A stretch of 64,000 bases of DNA, from assembly GCA_037576215.1 (NCBI GenBank), contig JBANDB010000004.1:6634001-6698000 (forward strand). The letters run 5' to 3'. Source of the stretch: Armillaria gallica. Taxonomy: Eukaryota; Basidiomycota; Agaricomycetes; Agaricales; Physalacriaceae. Under the pieces are notes generated by a model, which was not told the origin of the DNA, ran no database searches, and was given only the letters and a program-made list of their open reading frames with translations. Both the position numbers and the translations under genes were made by a program. Position 1 is the first letter of the stretch. Every line of letters starts with the position of its first letter. Shown in pieces: positions 44,471 through 54,700 of the stretch.

Positions 44471-46866
44471 TCAGTTATTTCTTCGTCGCAGCAGGCGCCT
44501 CTGACCCTGTAAGAGTAACCCGGCACCTTCATAAGACAACGTCGAGGAAAGGACCAACATGTCCTCAGTCGTTGGTTCGTAACTCCCCTCGATGGCGTCC
44601 GGCCATGGGAATGTATACCACACCTTGATGGTGTTATGTAGTACGGTTTCTTCGCTACTAAGCTGTCCCCTCGCCTTTCTCTCAGTCAGGTCCCGAAAAA
44701 TTGCTTCCAGGTCAGTACGCAATGACGAAACCCAGTTCTGGAACGTTCCGATCTCGATGGCCATCAACGTGATGCCCTTTGACCTGAGCCGTACTAGCAT
44801 CCATTCTTGGACAGGCTTGAGGGACTGATTGAACCCTCTACCGATACGCAGGACTCCAACACTTTCGCTGATAGCTATAGCGGCCTGAACCGCTGCGAAC
44901 CGTTTGAAAGCCATGTTCCAAGGTCGGCGGTCCAGTTCGGCCAATAAGTCTATCATGCCGCTATACGCGAGATCCCACTCCACCCATTGCACAGGTTCCG
45001 TCGGGGCATCTGGTGTCGTCGGCGGCCTAGTCTACGGCCATCCATCGTCAGCAAAGAAACCAAACCAACAAACTCTAGTGATACTGACCACAGTTGTAGG
45101 CCTCCTGGATTCAGTGTCGTTTGGTTGCACCGCCTCCTCTACCTGCCACAAAAATCAGCGACTTGTGGCGGAGGAAAACTGAGGACTAAGCACGCACCTG
45201 GACATCCTCTGACGTGACTGGTAATGCAGCTGTGTGTGACGGTGATGACACATTCCATAGCTGCCAAACAAGTCAATCCTCGTATAGATGCGAGAAACAG
45301 AGAGACGAACACCTGGAACTAAGTACACAACGAAGCAAGGAAGCCTCCGTGAGGCGCCGGCGTCGATGACGTCTTTCTCTTCGCAAGAAATACACGGTCC
45401 CGTCCGTTCCTCTCCTACAGCCGTGTCCAAGACGTGGTCCAGCCTGCCGATCTCTCGGTGGGTCATCTGTGCGCTGAGGTCGCCTTGGATGCGAGTCAGC
45501 GTCATCGGTGTCGTGTTCGTGGCGACATAGTACGGTCGGTCCAAAGTGAGGAGATGGTCTACCAGTCTGCCCGTTGGATCGGCGCGATCCTTACACGCAC
45601 GCAAGAGTGACTCTGCATCCACAGTCTCAGCGCCAGTATTCACTTTGACCATTGCTCTCACTCACTGAAAGATATCCTTGGGTTGAACGGATCCAAGACC
45701 GGCAGTATCATGTTCCTCTCCACATGCACTCCTACCCGTCCATCGATGAATTGATGGCTCACGAACAGGTTGTACTCTACGTAGCTAGAAATTAAATCAG
45801 ATTACATTTAGCGGATTCATTGAACCGAACTTACGATGTCTGGTCGCGGTCATCAGGTGGACTCTCATGGTCCCCGAGTCTCTCGTCGTCCATGTGTTCC
45901 TCTTCGTGCAGAAATTCTTGGTTATCTGGCGGCGGGGTACGTGGCCAGTCGGGCTCAACAGGCGGCGGCTCGTATACGTCCGTGGAGGCCGCCATCGGTG
46001 TACCTTGATCAGTCAACACCCTCGCTGGAACCGAAGGGACCACCGGTGCCGCAGGTGATGGTTCTAGCCTCGGCGGAGTCGTCTGCACAGTACGAGGTGG
46101 GCGATTGTCCTGCAATACCCCGAACAAGCTTTGCAGATCTGAGCGGTTTCATTAGCAAAGAGTAAACTTGATTCAATAAGGCAAGGCCACTAACCAATGG
46201 TATCGTTCGAGGACGGTCCATGCTCGGGTCCATCACGACCCCTCCATCCAAAAGCTGCAACGACAGCCACGGTCAGTTCCGAAGGTCCTTGCACAAAGGT
46301 CAAGACATGTAACTCACGATCATCGACGTCTACATCCCTCCTGGAAGGGGTACTAGGCGTGCTATAATCTTCGAAGTCGCTATCCATAAAAGCATCGTTG
46401 TCTGGAGCATCTCGAACTATCAGACTGATGATACCAGCCAAAGACATATGGTCGACCCACTGAGACCCATTGTGGTGTCGAGACTGACATCCACGTTTCC
46501 GAATCGGTCTGAAATCGAAAACAGTCAGTCCATTTCACTGGAGTGAGATACAATCACCTACTGGCATCGTCCTGGACCATAATGCTGATCTCTCGAACTG
46601 TTTCCAGCTCCTCTTCGCTATCGCTGTCGTCGACCTCCATAGGATCGCTTTGAGGCTCCTCGGACATCTGGTACTCGTACTCTGATTCTGCGGGATCGCT
46701 CGACGGCACACTACCCGCGTCTAAAGAGATACGCGAAGATAAATCCGACGGGCACGAGCAGGTGCAAGCGAGGCCTACTCACCCATTGTTTGATAACGAG
46801 AAGTAATGGTCACGACACGACCCCTAGCGGTTACAGTAGAGCTCTCTCCCAACGGTAGAACAGGCA
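44471..46866 (-). CDS. Acidic multi-exon protein of unknown function
   Basis: From ATG 46866 the exons read MPVLPLGESSTVTARGRVV, then an acidic region (PSSDPAESEYEYQMSEEPQ, VDDSDSEEELETVREIS), then DNDAFMDSDFEDYSTPSTPS, a proline-rich part (PPRTVQTTPPRLEPSPAAP), then SYVEYNLFVSHQFIDGRV. A further block has cysteines (TGPCISCEEKD, then LPCFVVYL), and the last exon is helical (WVEWDLAYSGMIDLLAELDR), ending at 44471. Most junctions use GT-AG with consistent phase. Two do not: at 45660, and between LPCFVVYL and LWNVSSPSHTAAL. So this may be two genes, with a second start at ATG 45652, or one gene with unseen introns. Low complexity and acidity suggest a nuclear protein; no known domain. Confidence 0.5.
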
Positions 46867-46940
46867 TTGTCAAGTGGAGGTGCGACTTGGACCAGTCCTC
46901 TTAAACGATCGCTCATTTCCAAATACGACGCCACGAAGGT

Positions 46941-46995
46941 CCCAACCATCCGTGTGCCTCAGTGTACACGGGTGTACACTGATGTGTACCGTCAC
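46941..46995. repeat. 10-bp periodic repeat, short array
   Basis: Decamers CGTGTGCCTC, AGTGTACACG, GGTGTACACT and GATGTGTACC follow with a 10-bp period, the same type as the array at 32871. It lies about 75-130 bp upstream of the start of the minus-strand acidic protein gene, so inside its likely promoter. Confidence 0.6.
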
Positions 46996-47171
46996 CGTTG
47001 ACACGGAGGATTTGCAAAAAGCTCGAGTTTGCAGCACCTGCCAAATAATTAATAAATTTGCGTTCGTCTCTGGGGACCAATCATACCTGAAGTGGATAAC
47101 TATTCTCCGAGATAAAATGGGCCAGAGCCGGGATGGAGCAGTCCAAACAGCAGGCAGCGGCAAGGGATATG

Positions 47172-47300
47172 ACGACCCTGCCGACGATATGCCCAAGCAG
47201 GGATCAAGGCGGCGATACTGTCACATGCAAATATGAACGAACGACCCTGCCGACGAGATGTCCAAGCAGGGATCAGGGCAACATTACTGTCGCGCCGACG
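47172..47300. repeat. Tandem duplication, 69-bp period
   Basis: ACGACCCTGCCGACGA.ATG.CCAAGCAGGGATCA starts at 47172 and again at 47241, each followed by .GG......TACTGTC. Non-coding in both directions as far as I can tell. Confidence 0.65.
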
Positions 47301-47440
47301 GGAAGGCGGGAACATTCGCGCTCGCAGCTGTTAGGCATGCCGTGGCCCTGTGTATGGTACTATTTGGCACCTGCGATCAATATTAGTAATACACAGTCAT
47401 CTTAAAATTTACAATTTGTTCGGATCATTCCCTCTGTCAA

Positions 47441-47480
47441 TTACCTTGACGCGTCGACTCTTAATTACCTTGACGCGTCG
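47441..47480. repeat. Direct repeat of 18 bp
   Basis: AATTACCTTGACGCGTCG occurs twice about 22 bp apart, roughly 150-190 bp before the RING gene start. It contains the MluI-like core ACGCGT, the binding motif of MBF-type cell-cycle factors in yeasts; such a role here is only a possibility. Confidence 0.5.
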
Positions 47481-47632
47481 CGCCTCTACCGCATCATCAA
47501 GATAGGTAAGGTAAGTCGCTTTGATATCATAGCTCTCGGACGAGTGGACAGCAATGTCCTCGTCAACCCGTCTGGACATCGTCGACGGGAGATTGATTGC
47601 CTAATAGTTGACCTTGGCCCTACTAGCATAGT

Positions 47633-48739
47633 ATGTCGACGAGCCCCCCTAGTTCCCCCGCACAGTCAGCCCTCGCCCGAGCTCAACAGAGGGAATACCA
47701 GAGATCTGAATGCCTGTCAAGCATAACCACCACACCCGCGCAGTCAACGAGCCGCCAATTGCAGCACACCAGGTTGGAAATGTTCACACCCTCCACACCC
47801 GCGCATGCCACCAGTTCGCGAGCCCTCCAGAATGAGAGGGGGAGGTTGGAAATGTCTTCAGACTCCTCCCACCCCTCCACACCCGTGCCATCTACAGAAA
47901 CGTTATTTGGTGACTTCCGAGTTCTCGAACAAGAGTGCAAAAAGTTGGAAAAGGTATTGGCTCTTGTAACCTGATTCCTTCTCCTGTTCTCAAGCGTTTG
48001 TAGAGAGCCGTACGAGCGGAAGGAAAGGCGCGCAAAACCGAGGAGAGCCTCAACCGCATGATGTTGATGTACCGTCAGGTGAGTTTGACTTCAATCCACG
48101 GGTAGCCTTGGTGTCAACGGAGATCTTACTCTCATCCGGACCAGGCGCAATCCAAAACGCAGAACACTGAGGAAAGCTTCAACCAGTTGATGCATATGCA
48201 TCGCCGGGTAAGTGACTCCAGCCAACGCCTACCAATCGGGGTCGAGTGACATCTATTGTTCTCAGGCATTGGCACGTCTGGAAAACGCGGAAGAGTCCAT
48301 CGACACTTTGAAGCATGAGCTCGACAACGCGCGTAATGGAGATTGGTATTTTTGGGACTTTGTCAAGGAATTGCGTTGCGGGATATGCAACAAGGATCTC
48401 GATGGAGCTTATAGGTGTGTATTGCATATTTCCTTGCGTTGACGTCTGCCTGACGTCCAGGATACCAGCCTCGCCTGCGGAGATACCTTCCACGGCACTT
48501 GCTTATGGCAGTGGTTCGAAGAGACTGTACACGAGCACATGGTCGACACAGCCCTAGGAGAAGTCGAGCCCAAAGGCGAGCCACGACCAATCTTAACGTG
48601 TCCGGTCTGCCTCTTGGATATGCGGGAAGGCCCCATCTATAATTACAAGGTTGTGAATCTTATTCAGATGCTCGGTGGTGAGGAAGGACAACCAGGTTCC
48701 TATGATTGGGAGGTTTTCTTTCCTTCTCTCTCATCTTGA
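47633..48739 (+). CDS. Coiled-coil RING-finger protein 1
   Basis: Five exons (47633-47953, 48004-48078, 48145-48207, 48266-48418, 48461-48739), 296 residues. The N-terminus is serine/proline/glutamine-rich. The middle is a coiled coil spread over small exons (EQECKKLEK, RKTEESLNRMMLMYRQ, ALARLENAEESIDTLKHEL). The C-terminus is a RING-type zinc domain: CGIC, a C at the exon 4 end, LACGDTFHGTC with the H, and CPVC. It should act as an E3 ubiquitin ligase. Donor choice GTATTG at 48419 is needed to keep the third cysteine and phase. Two relatives with the same layout lie at 51956 and 53509. Confidence 0.8.
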
Positions 48740-48863
48740 CTGCTTCCTGTCTGAACATTACACTTGTACATCCCGAATCCAGCAGTACTAACACGTTTTC
48801 ATCTAACCTACAAAAATACATCTCTCCCTACTCTCATTCGTGTACGTGGCTAGCAGATACAAA

Positions 48864-50095
48864 TCATAGGTGACCGGTATGGGTACGAATAACGATTTCC
48901 CGCTCCTTACGACGCCGACTACTCAACATGGGAAAGCAGTGAGCATGTTGTTCTGCATAAAGCAGATAAACCTCTTCATCAGGTATCACCTGAACACCAT
49001 AGAAATGGAAAGCGAGATAGACATATCGTAGGCGTCCTGCTTGAAAGAGGTTCTCGATCACACGATCCAGCGCCCGGAACTCCACCTGCGTCACGTCGCC
49101 CGGAAAGGTCGGCTGATTTACGAGGTGAAGATTAAGACAGAGCGACTCGAGCCTGACCTCTGGTAGCGTCGTCAAGGTCGCCGTCATGGTATCCACGTTG
49201 CGCTCCGCACAACTGATCCCGAGCCCACGAAGTTTGTGACAGCCTACTAATGGAACGACCGTGTGCCAGTGTGCGCCCCTGCTCTCTAAGAGATGTTTTG
49301 TCAGCATTGGTGGTGTAGGACAAGATACGACTACGTACGAGTGCAAATGTGCAGCTCTTCCAGCGAGGCGCGCGAACCGAACACCCACGCGATCATCTCC
49401 TCGATTATGCTGGGTACCTTTGCCCGGAAAGACAGGCTGCGCCAGGACGGTGCACGTATTCCCCATTGTCCGATGAATTCCCGCGCCTCTCCCAAATCTC
49501 CGTCCAGGTCGAGAATGCAACTCATGAGCGTCGAGGGAAACACAATGGTTTGGGGGACATCACGAAACGTGCACGCCGAAATCACCAAGTACTGGAGCCG
49601 GTAGACGCTCAACAGTAGCTTCTGCATGGATAGGCTGTCTACCGCACAGCCGCAGACCGAAAGCCGGCGCGCTTGGGGCCATCGACACATCAATCTTCCA
49701 GGTACGATGAAGGTACAGTTCTCGAGACGAATGTCAGTGACGTTCTCAAGCATCTGCATCAGGAGCTCAACGCGCTCGACATCGAATTCTCCATCCTGAA
49801 AGATGAGACGCTGCGGAAAAACTTGCAGGAAAGGATGCTGAAAGAAAAACGCCGTCGATTTGGCAGGTGTGTGTTGGCTTCGACTCATTCGGTGCCCGAT
49901 CACGACGACCTCCTCGAACAGACGGATCGTAGAACGCAGATGGAACGTCGTGCAGGTCGCGCGCAGTGATGGCAGGTCCACGACGGCACAGAAGTCGACA
50001 ATTTTGTCGCGTAGCTCCTGCGGTATGACCTAGAGATATGTCAGCTCCAGTATAAGGCTGCTTCACATGGGACTTACTTCCAGTGAGTTGACCAT
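48864..50095 (-). CDS. F-box protein with LRR-like region
   Basis: Three exons on the minus strand: 50095-50078, 50029-49339 and 49285-48864, 376 residues. Exon 1 encodes only MVNSLE. Exon 2 opens with VIPQELRDKIVDFCAVVDLP and SLRATCTTF, the F-box. Then come strand/helix repeats (VERVELLMQMLENVTDIRLE, QYLVISACTFRDVPQ, ASLEELHICT) and in exon 3 CHKLRGLGISCAERN, RLESLCLNLHLVNQP and LRYVYLAFHFYGV. Phases fit. It is the likely SCF substrate receptor type; the very short first exon matches the organisation at 42172. Confidence 0.8.
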
Positions 50096-50551
50096 TTCCA
50101 AGACAAAAATCCAGGCTGCGTACGTAGTGAAGGGGGGGAAATTGCGGAACCGGAGTAGAGGTGTGCCAGAGCCACTGCATCGGTATTAAAGTCTTCGTTG
50201 AGAGACGGCAGCTTCCGCGACCAGGCCAGTCAGTGGAACTAGAACGGCAGAGTCCCGGGCCAGCGACAAATGTCCAACCGGTGTGGCGCAGACATTTCTG
50301 TATCGCGAAGGCGCAGACTGCAGAGAACTCGAAATCAAATCAGAGATCTAGGTTCATTTCCACTTCCGCGTGGTTCACATCTCGATCGTCGTTATGGCCT
50401 CCTTATTGCTACCGCGACGAATTCGTGGCTTTCATTGACGCTCACATGACCTTAACGCGTCTTTCTCTAGTACTTTACATCCACGCGTCGTCTTGGGTCC
50501 AACGAGATTTACCTGACTTACCTCTTCTGCCCATCACATACTGCCATACCG

Positions 50552-51410
50552 ATGTTTGAGCACCGAAGAGCAAGTTACTATTGCGAGGACCATAGCGTCC
50601 CTCACCGACCTCGAACTCAAGATCGCCACCTCGCCTACCGGCCAGAGAGAACACTACGGTTCCACCCGCTCTCGAACGCGGCGCCTAGAAGACGTGCTTA
50701 TGGGCCATCCCACAGATTTAGACATATATCGTCCGTGCCCATTCCATGTCTTGGTGACCAGGACCACTGCCGATCCCGGGTTGCCAACCCAGGACAGTCC
50801 AACTTGGGCAAGAGCACTCGCTCCCAACAGTCGGAAGTTCACCATGTTCACTTCGACACCTCTGTCCTCGTTCGAACAGAGGAGTGGAGTGACGCCGGTC
50901 TTGTTGGACAGAGCGACCAATTTCAGCCGCTTAAAGGTGACGAAGGCGAAGGTAAAATGTACCGCAGCCGGTTTAAGATGAGAGCCGGGCACGTAGACTT
51001 TGGCGCGAACTCAGTGTACGATCAATTGGAGCACGATCCGATGGTACGTCTTTTCCACGTCGCCGCTGTGAGAGTCGTGGCCTACCATCATTTTACAGCA
51101 GCTGTCCCAAGCACCGTGGAACGCTTGCCCGCAGGTGAGCAGATCTTTGTTAAACTCGTCGCGACGAGTATTGACAGAGCGCAGGACGCGCCATTGCTAC
51201 GGGCACAGTTCGAAGGCTCACTCAACGCGCTCACGCAGGTGAGAATGTCCGCCTTACTCTCATCAATCACGCTAACAAGACTGACAGGAACTGGTCCTCA
51301 CATCCTGTTCTCCATCTCCCCCCTCCTCAAAGCCCGATTGGAACGACATCCTACGTCAATTGCAGTCGTTCGCGGATCATCATCGCATCGCCGCCGCTTC
51401 ATATAATTAG
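50552..51410 (+). CDS. Hypothetical protein
   Basis: A 229-codon first exon (50552-51238) joined by a 49-nt GT-AG intron to 51288-51410, in phase, 269 residues. The second half has good protein character (SRFKMRAGHVDFGANSVYDQ, FTAAVPSTVERLPAGEQIFV, DWNDILRQLQSFADHH). In the first half a different frame (from 50556, EEQVTIARTIASLTDLELK) also looks coding, so the 5' part may be mis-framed, spliced differently or frameshifted. No family recognised. Confidence 0.45.
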
Positions 51411-51955
51411 AATGGCACGTCGTTTTACAGTAGCCTAATTTCAACCTCAAGGCGAGAGAATCTGCAGTTTTTAGGACGAGTCGGCAGGGTAGGCTAGAAC
51501 GTGCACAATATCAAAACCTGGCCATAGATTCGGATTGGTGCCTTCAAACAAAATCTAAGTATCCATGAACCCTAAATTGATATACTGAAAAAAAGGTCCT
51601 CCACTCAGGTTCGAACACCGCGCACCTTGACGGCAGACGCGACGAGGGTGACACGCGACACGTGTTCATGAAATTCAGGGTCCACATTCCGTAAACTCAT
51701 ACTACCTCCACTCCGAATATTTTGTCAAATCACCTCGTCCTGACATCTTACCCGCCTCCCCTGGCCGGAGAAGGCCTAATTGACTAGCTCGTACGTGTCC
51801 CTTTTCGGCACCTCTTTTGTTTGCAGCATTTGGACAGTAATGTCGGTGCACAACGCTTGGAAATGCATTCGGCGCTTCGTACTTATTAGTTTTTTTTTTC
51901 TTTGGCTACCACACGTACCCTTGTCACCCATCCAAATCACCCGCATCCCTTCACC
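51411..51955. other. Intergenic, upstream of RING gene 2
   Basis: No gene supported. Presumably holds the promoter of the RING gene that starts at 51956; a T-run (51888-51899) lies 55-70 bp before the start. Confidence 0.4.
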
Positions 51956-53076
51956 ATGTCCACAACCGACCACACTACCGCTATGGCCGATTCTATCCTC
52001 GTCGGCCCATTCACCAACACCACCGCCAACAGCACCGATGGGACCGCCATTCCCGCTCATCTCCAGGGGCCCCTCAACCCTTACAGGGAGTGGCTGAACA
52101 GAATGCAGCGTGTCCTATCAGAGGCTCCCCATGTCAGTCGGATTTTCTGCGCTGTTCTTAGTTCCCGATGCTAACAGAATGTGTTTCGCAGAGCAACAGC
52201 ACCGAGAGTATGAGCACTCGGCGTCAGACTGCACTCACCAACGTGCTCATTGCGGATGTACGTGCTAAAAACGCTCTGAAATAACCTGCAGACGACATTA
52301 ATCCATTGCTCGCCTTCTAGCTAAGGGCAAATCAACACATCAACGCTGAGGTGAAGCGTGAGCTGAACGATCTCCAGTATAAGAGCCAGCTCTTGCAAGC
52401 CGAGCTCTCCCGGGCCATGACCCAAATTCGAGCGCAAAAAAACACTATCGAAATCCTCTCCCACGACGGTAATGTCCAGTCGATCTTTACCAACGCCCAG
52501 GTGAGTGGCTGCCTGGCCTTTGTTTGAATTCCTCAGCGCATCTCTGACTACTTTCTTAGGGCTGGGCCGCATTGGTAGATGCCATCAAGTGCCCGTGTTG
52601 TAGGGAAAACATGTGGTCGGCCGTAATGTATGTCCTCACTTTCTGTGGTTAGGTACTTGCTGATGTTGGGGTACTACAGGCTGACATCGTGCGGGTGCAT
52701 CCTCTGCGTGACCTGTGTGTACGAGCACTTTGCAACTCAAAAGCACCATCAACTCGACATGCGGCATCGCGAGGCGGCGCTCTCAGGCCATTACGAGGCG
52801 GACGGCCTCGCGGTCGCACACAACAGTTTCGGAGCCACGGAGGTAGACCGTTATGAGATGGTCCTCGCCATCGCACGCACCTGTTTCGGAGACAGTGCAC
52901 CGCGTGGGCCTGCGGATGGTATTCAACTCAAATGTCCCAAGTGCGACGCTCGCGTCGATACTCCCCCCAAGTCGGTCCCTCTTGGAGGCTGGGTTTGCAC
53001 GGCTATGACGACGACCAACGCCGCCGATACGGGGCCTTTGATGGCGGTCGAAGATTTGAACGTATTTTTCGAATAG
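51956..53076 (+). CDS. Coiled-coil RING-finger protein 2
   Basis: Five exons (51956-52132, 52192-52257, 52321-52500, 52560-52627, 52680-53076), 295 residues, phases consistent. A polar N-terminus with NxT/S repeats precedes a coiled coil (INAEVKRELNDLQYKSQLLQ, AELSRAMTQIRAQ). The zinc domain is KCPCCRENMW, SCGCILCVTCVYEHF, and after an insertion of about 70 residues KCPKCDARVDTPP. The insertion separates the last cysteine pair more than usual. Probable E3 ubiquitin ligase; paralogue of the genes at 47633 and 53509. Confidence 0.8.
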
Positions 53077-53508
53077 TTATGAATTAAGGACAACAAAATT
53101 CGATACAGTATCCAATATGACTACAGTACTCTCGTAAACTGGACTCGACCATCCATCCGTATGGTGACAAGTTGAAAACAGTGTCCTAGACAAATTCCAA
53201 GTTCTTTTTTGGTAGCATCCGATGTAACGGAGTGTGAATCCTTATCTGTGCTCCCGCGGAGGTAATTCCTGTCGATCAGGATGTCTTTTTCATTTGGATC
53301 TGATACAGGGGTTTAGCGTTTTGTTTGAAACAAAATCGAGATCGCTTGGGAGGATCACTGACACCGCACGAGACACATGCCAGAGAACTGCGATCGAGGG
53401 TAGAGACGTCGTCCACGCATTTGATTGCAAAATTGTGCTCCCATCGGACTCTTTCTCGGAAACCGGTAGAACTGGAGCAGTTCTCCCACCGCATCACGAA
53501 CGTCAGTG
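53077..53508. other. Intergenic between RING genes 2 and 3
   Basis: A plus-strand frame ending at 53528 (PVELEQFSHRITNVSDEI) has some protein character and could be an upstream exon of RING gene 3 in another phase, but no splice link was found. Confidence 0.35.
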
Positions 53509-54524
53509 ATGAAATTATCCTCTTTTAAAAAAGACTTTGGCTGGGAGTACTTTGGTTTTTTCATGGCCTCTATTGAGCACATCGAGGCGGTGAGTCTTCT
53601 TCTTTTCTTTATCGACGGGCTCCGTTTGTTAACTACCACCAACCCAAGACCGCCACGCGCATAACCGACAGGATTCTGGAGATGGATCTACGAGGCCTAC
53701 CAGGAGACTTCGCCGTTCTTATGCGTGAGCTGCGAGAGTTCGTCGAACAACAAGAGGAGGTCGGTCTCGAGCTTCTCTCCGTCGCGTCGTTTTGTTCGCT
53801 GACGTGCGGTTCGGTTGACAGGTCCTTGCGGCTGCTCAAACAGAACTAGAATCTGCCACAGCGCGGAACCATACACTGGTTAAAGAGCTCGAGACGAGCA
53901 AGAAATTTACCAAGCATGTATGTTTATTTCCTCCGTTTTTGAGGAAGGATCTGATATTCGCTCCGCTCAATCTTCCAGCTGCTGACTCATCGTCGCATCG
54001 TTGACATGGCTAAGAGCGAGGCGCTCGCACGTGCAGCACGTATTCAAGCTCAAGCCGAGCGTCTCTGGGCTGCTCTCCAACCGGTACGCAGCGTTGAAAT
54101 TCTCCAGCCAGGCGAGATATGCTGAAAGCGTCTACCTATCTCAGCAATGGCGCACCGTTGAGAAGGAATTGACTTGTCATGTCTGCTGCCATAAACTGTG
54201 GTCGGCTGTGAGGTTCGTAAGCGATGCTCTATCGAATCAAACCGCACCTTGCTGACTTCCTAGCCTCCGAACAGTTTGGCTCCGTGCGGCCACATCGTAT
54301 GCGCAGGCTGCGCTTATCAATGGTTCAAGTCGCGCCACGGTAAGGGAGCGCTCACCTGCGTGAGTTGCAACGACGTCGTCACCCAACATCCTCTACGAGC
54401 CCACTTGGTAGAGCAAGCCGTGAGCAAGTTGCCGACAGTTAACGAAGAGGAGCGTACGGGCCGTGAGGAGGCAGATCGGAAGCGTGGATATCTAGGAGAC
54501 GCGAGCTGGAATGACTTCTTTTGA
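53509..54524 (+). pseudogene. Coiled-coil RING-finger protein 3, one-base frameshift
   Basis: Exons: 53509-53589, 53649-53759, 53822-53917, 53979 to about 54220, and 54275-54524. They encode MASIEHIEA, a helical part (RILEMDLRGLPGDFAVLMRE, TELESATARNHTLVKELET), a coiled coil (AKSEALARAARIQAQAERLW) and a RING: LTCHVCCHKLW, LAPCGHIVCAGCAYQW, LTCVSC. In exon 4 the frame must shift by one base near 54118-54124 (after EILQPGEIC) to reach VYLSQQWRTVEKELTC; no usable splice pair does this. The frame position is comparable to EILSHDG in RING gene 2. Either the gene is broken or the sequence has an error there. Confidence 0.65.
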
Positions 54525-54700
54525 TAAATACGTGTCCTTATGTCGTGACCAGGAATCTCAACAAGAGCTTTATACGGTGATCAAAAAGCAATGTTTCTAT
54601 TAAAATACTACAAGATACAGCACGGAGAGATATATGCTTATATAGACTGGCCCTACTACACCACAAAACGAGGACAAGAACACGAGCGAACATTGACTAT

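Noticed and set aside
50654..50992. 112-codon minus-strand frame
   Set aside because: Antisense to a better supported spliced plus-strand gene.
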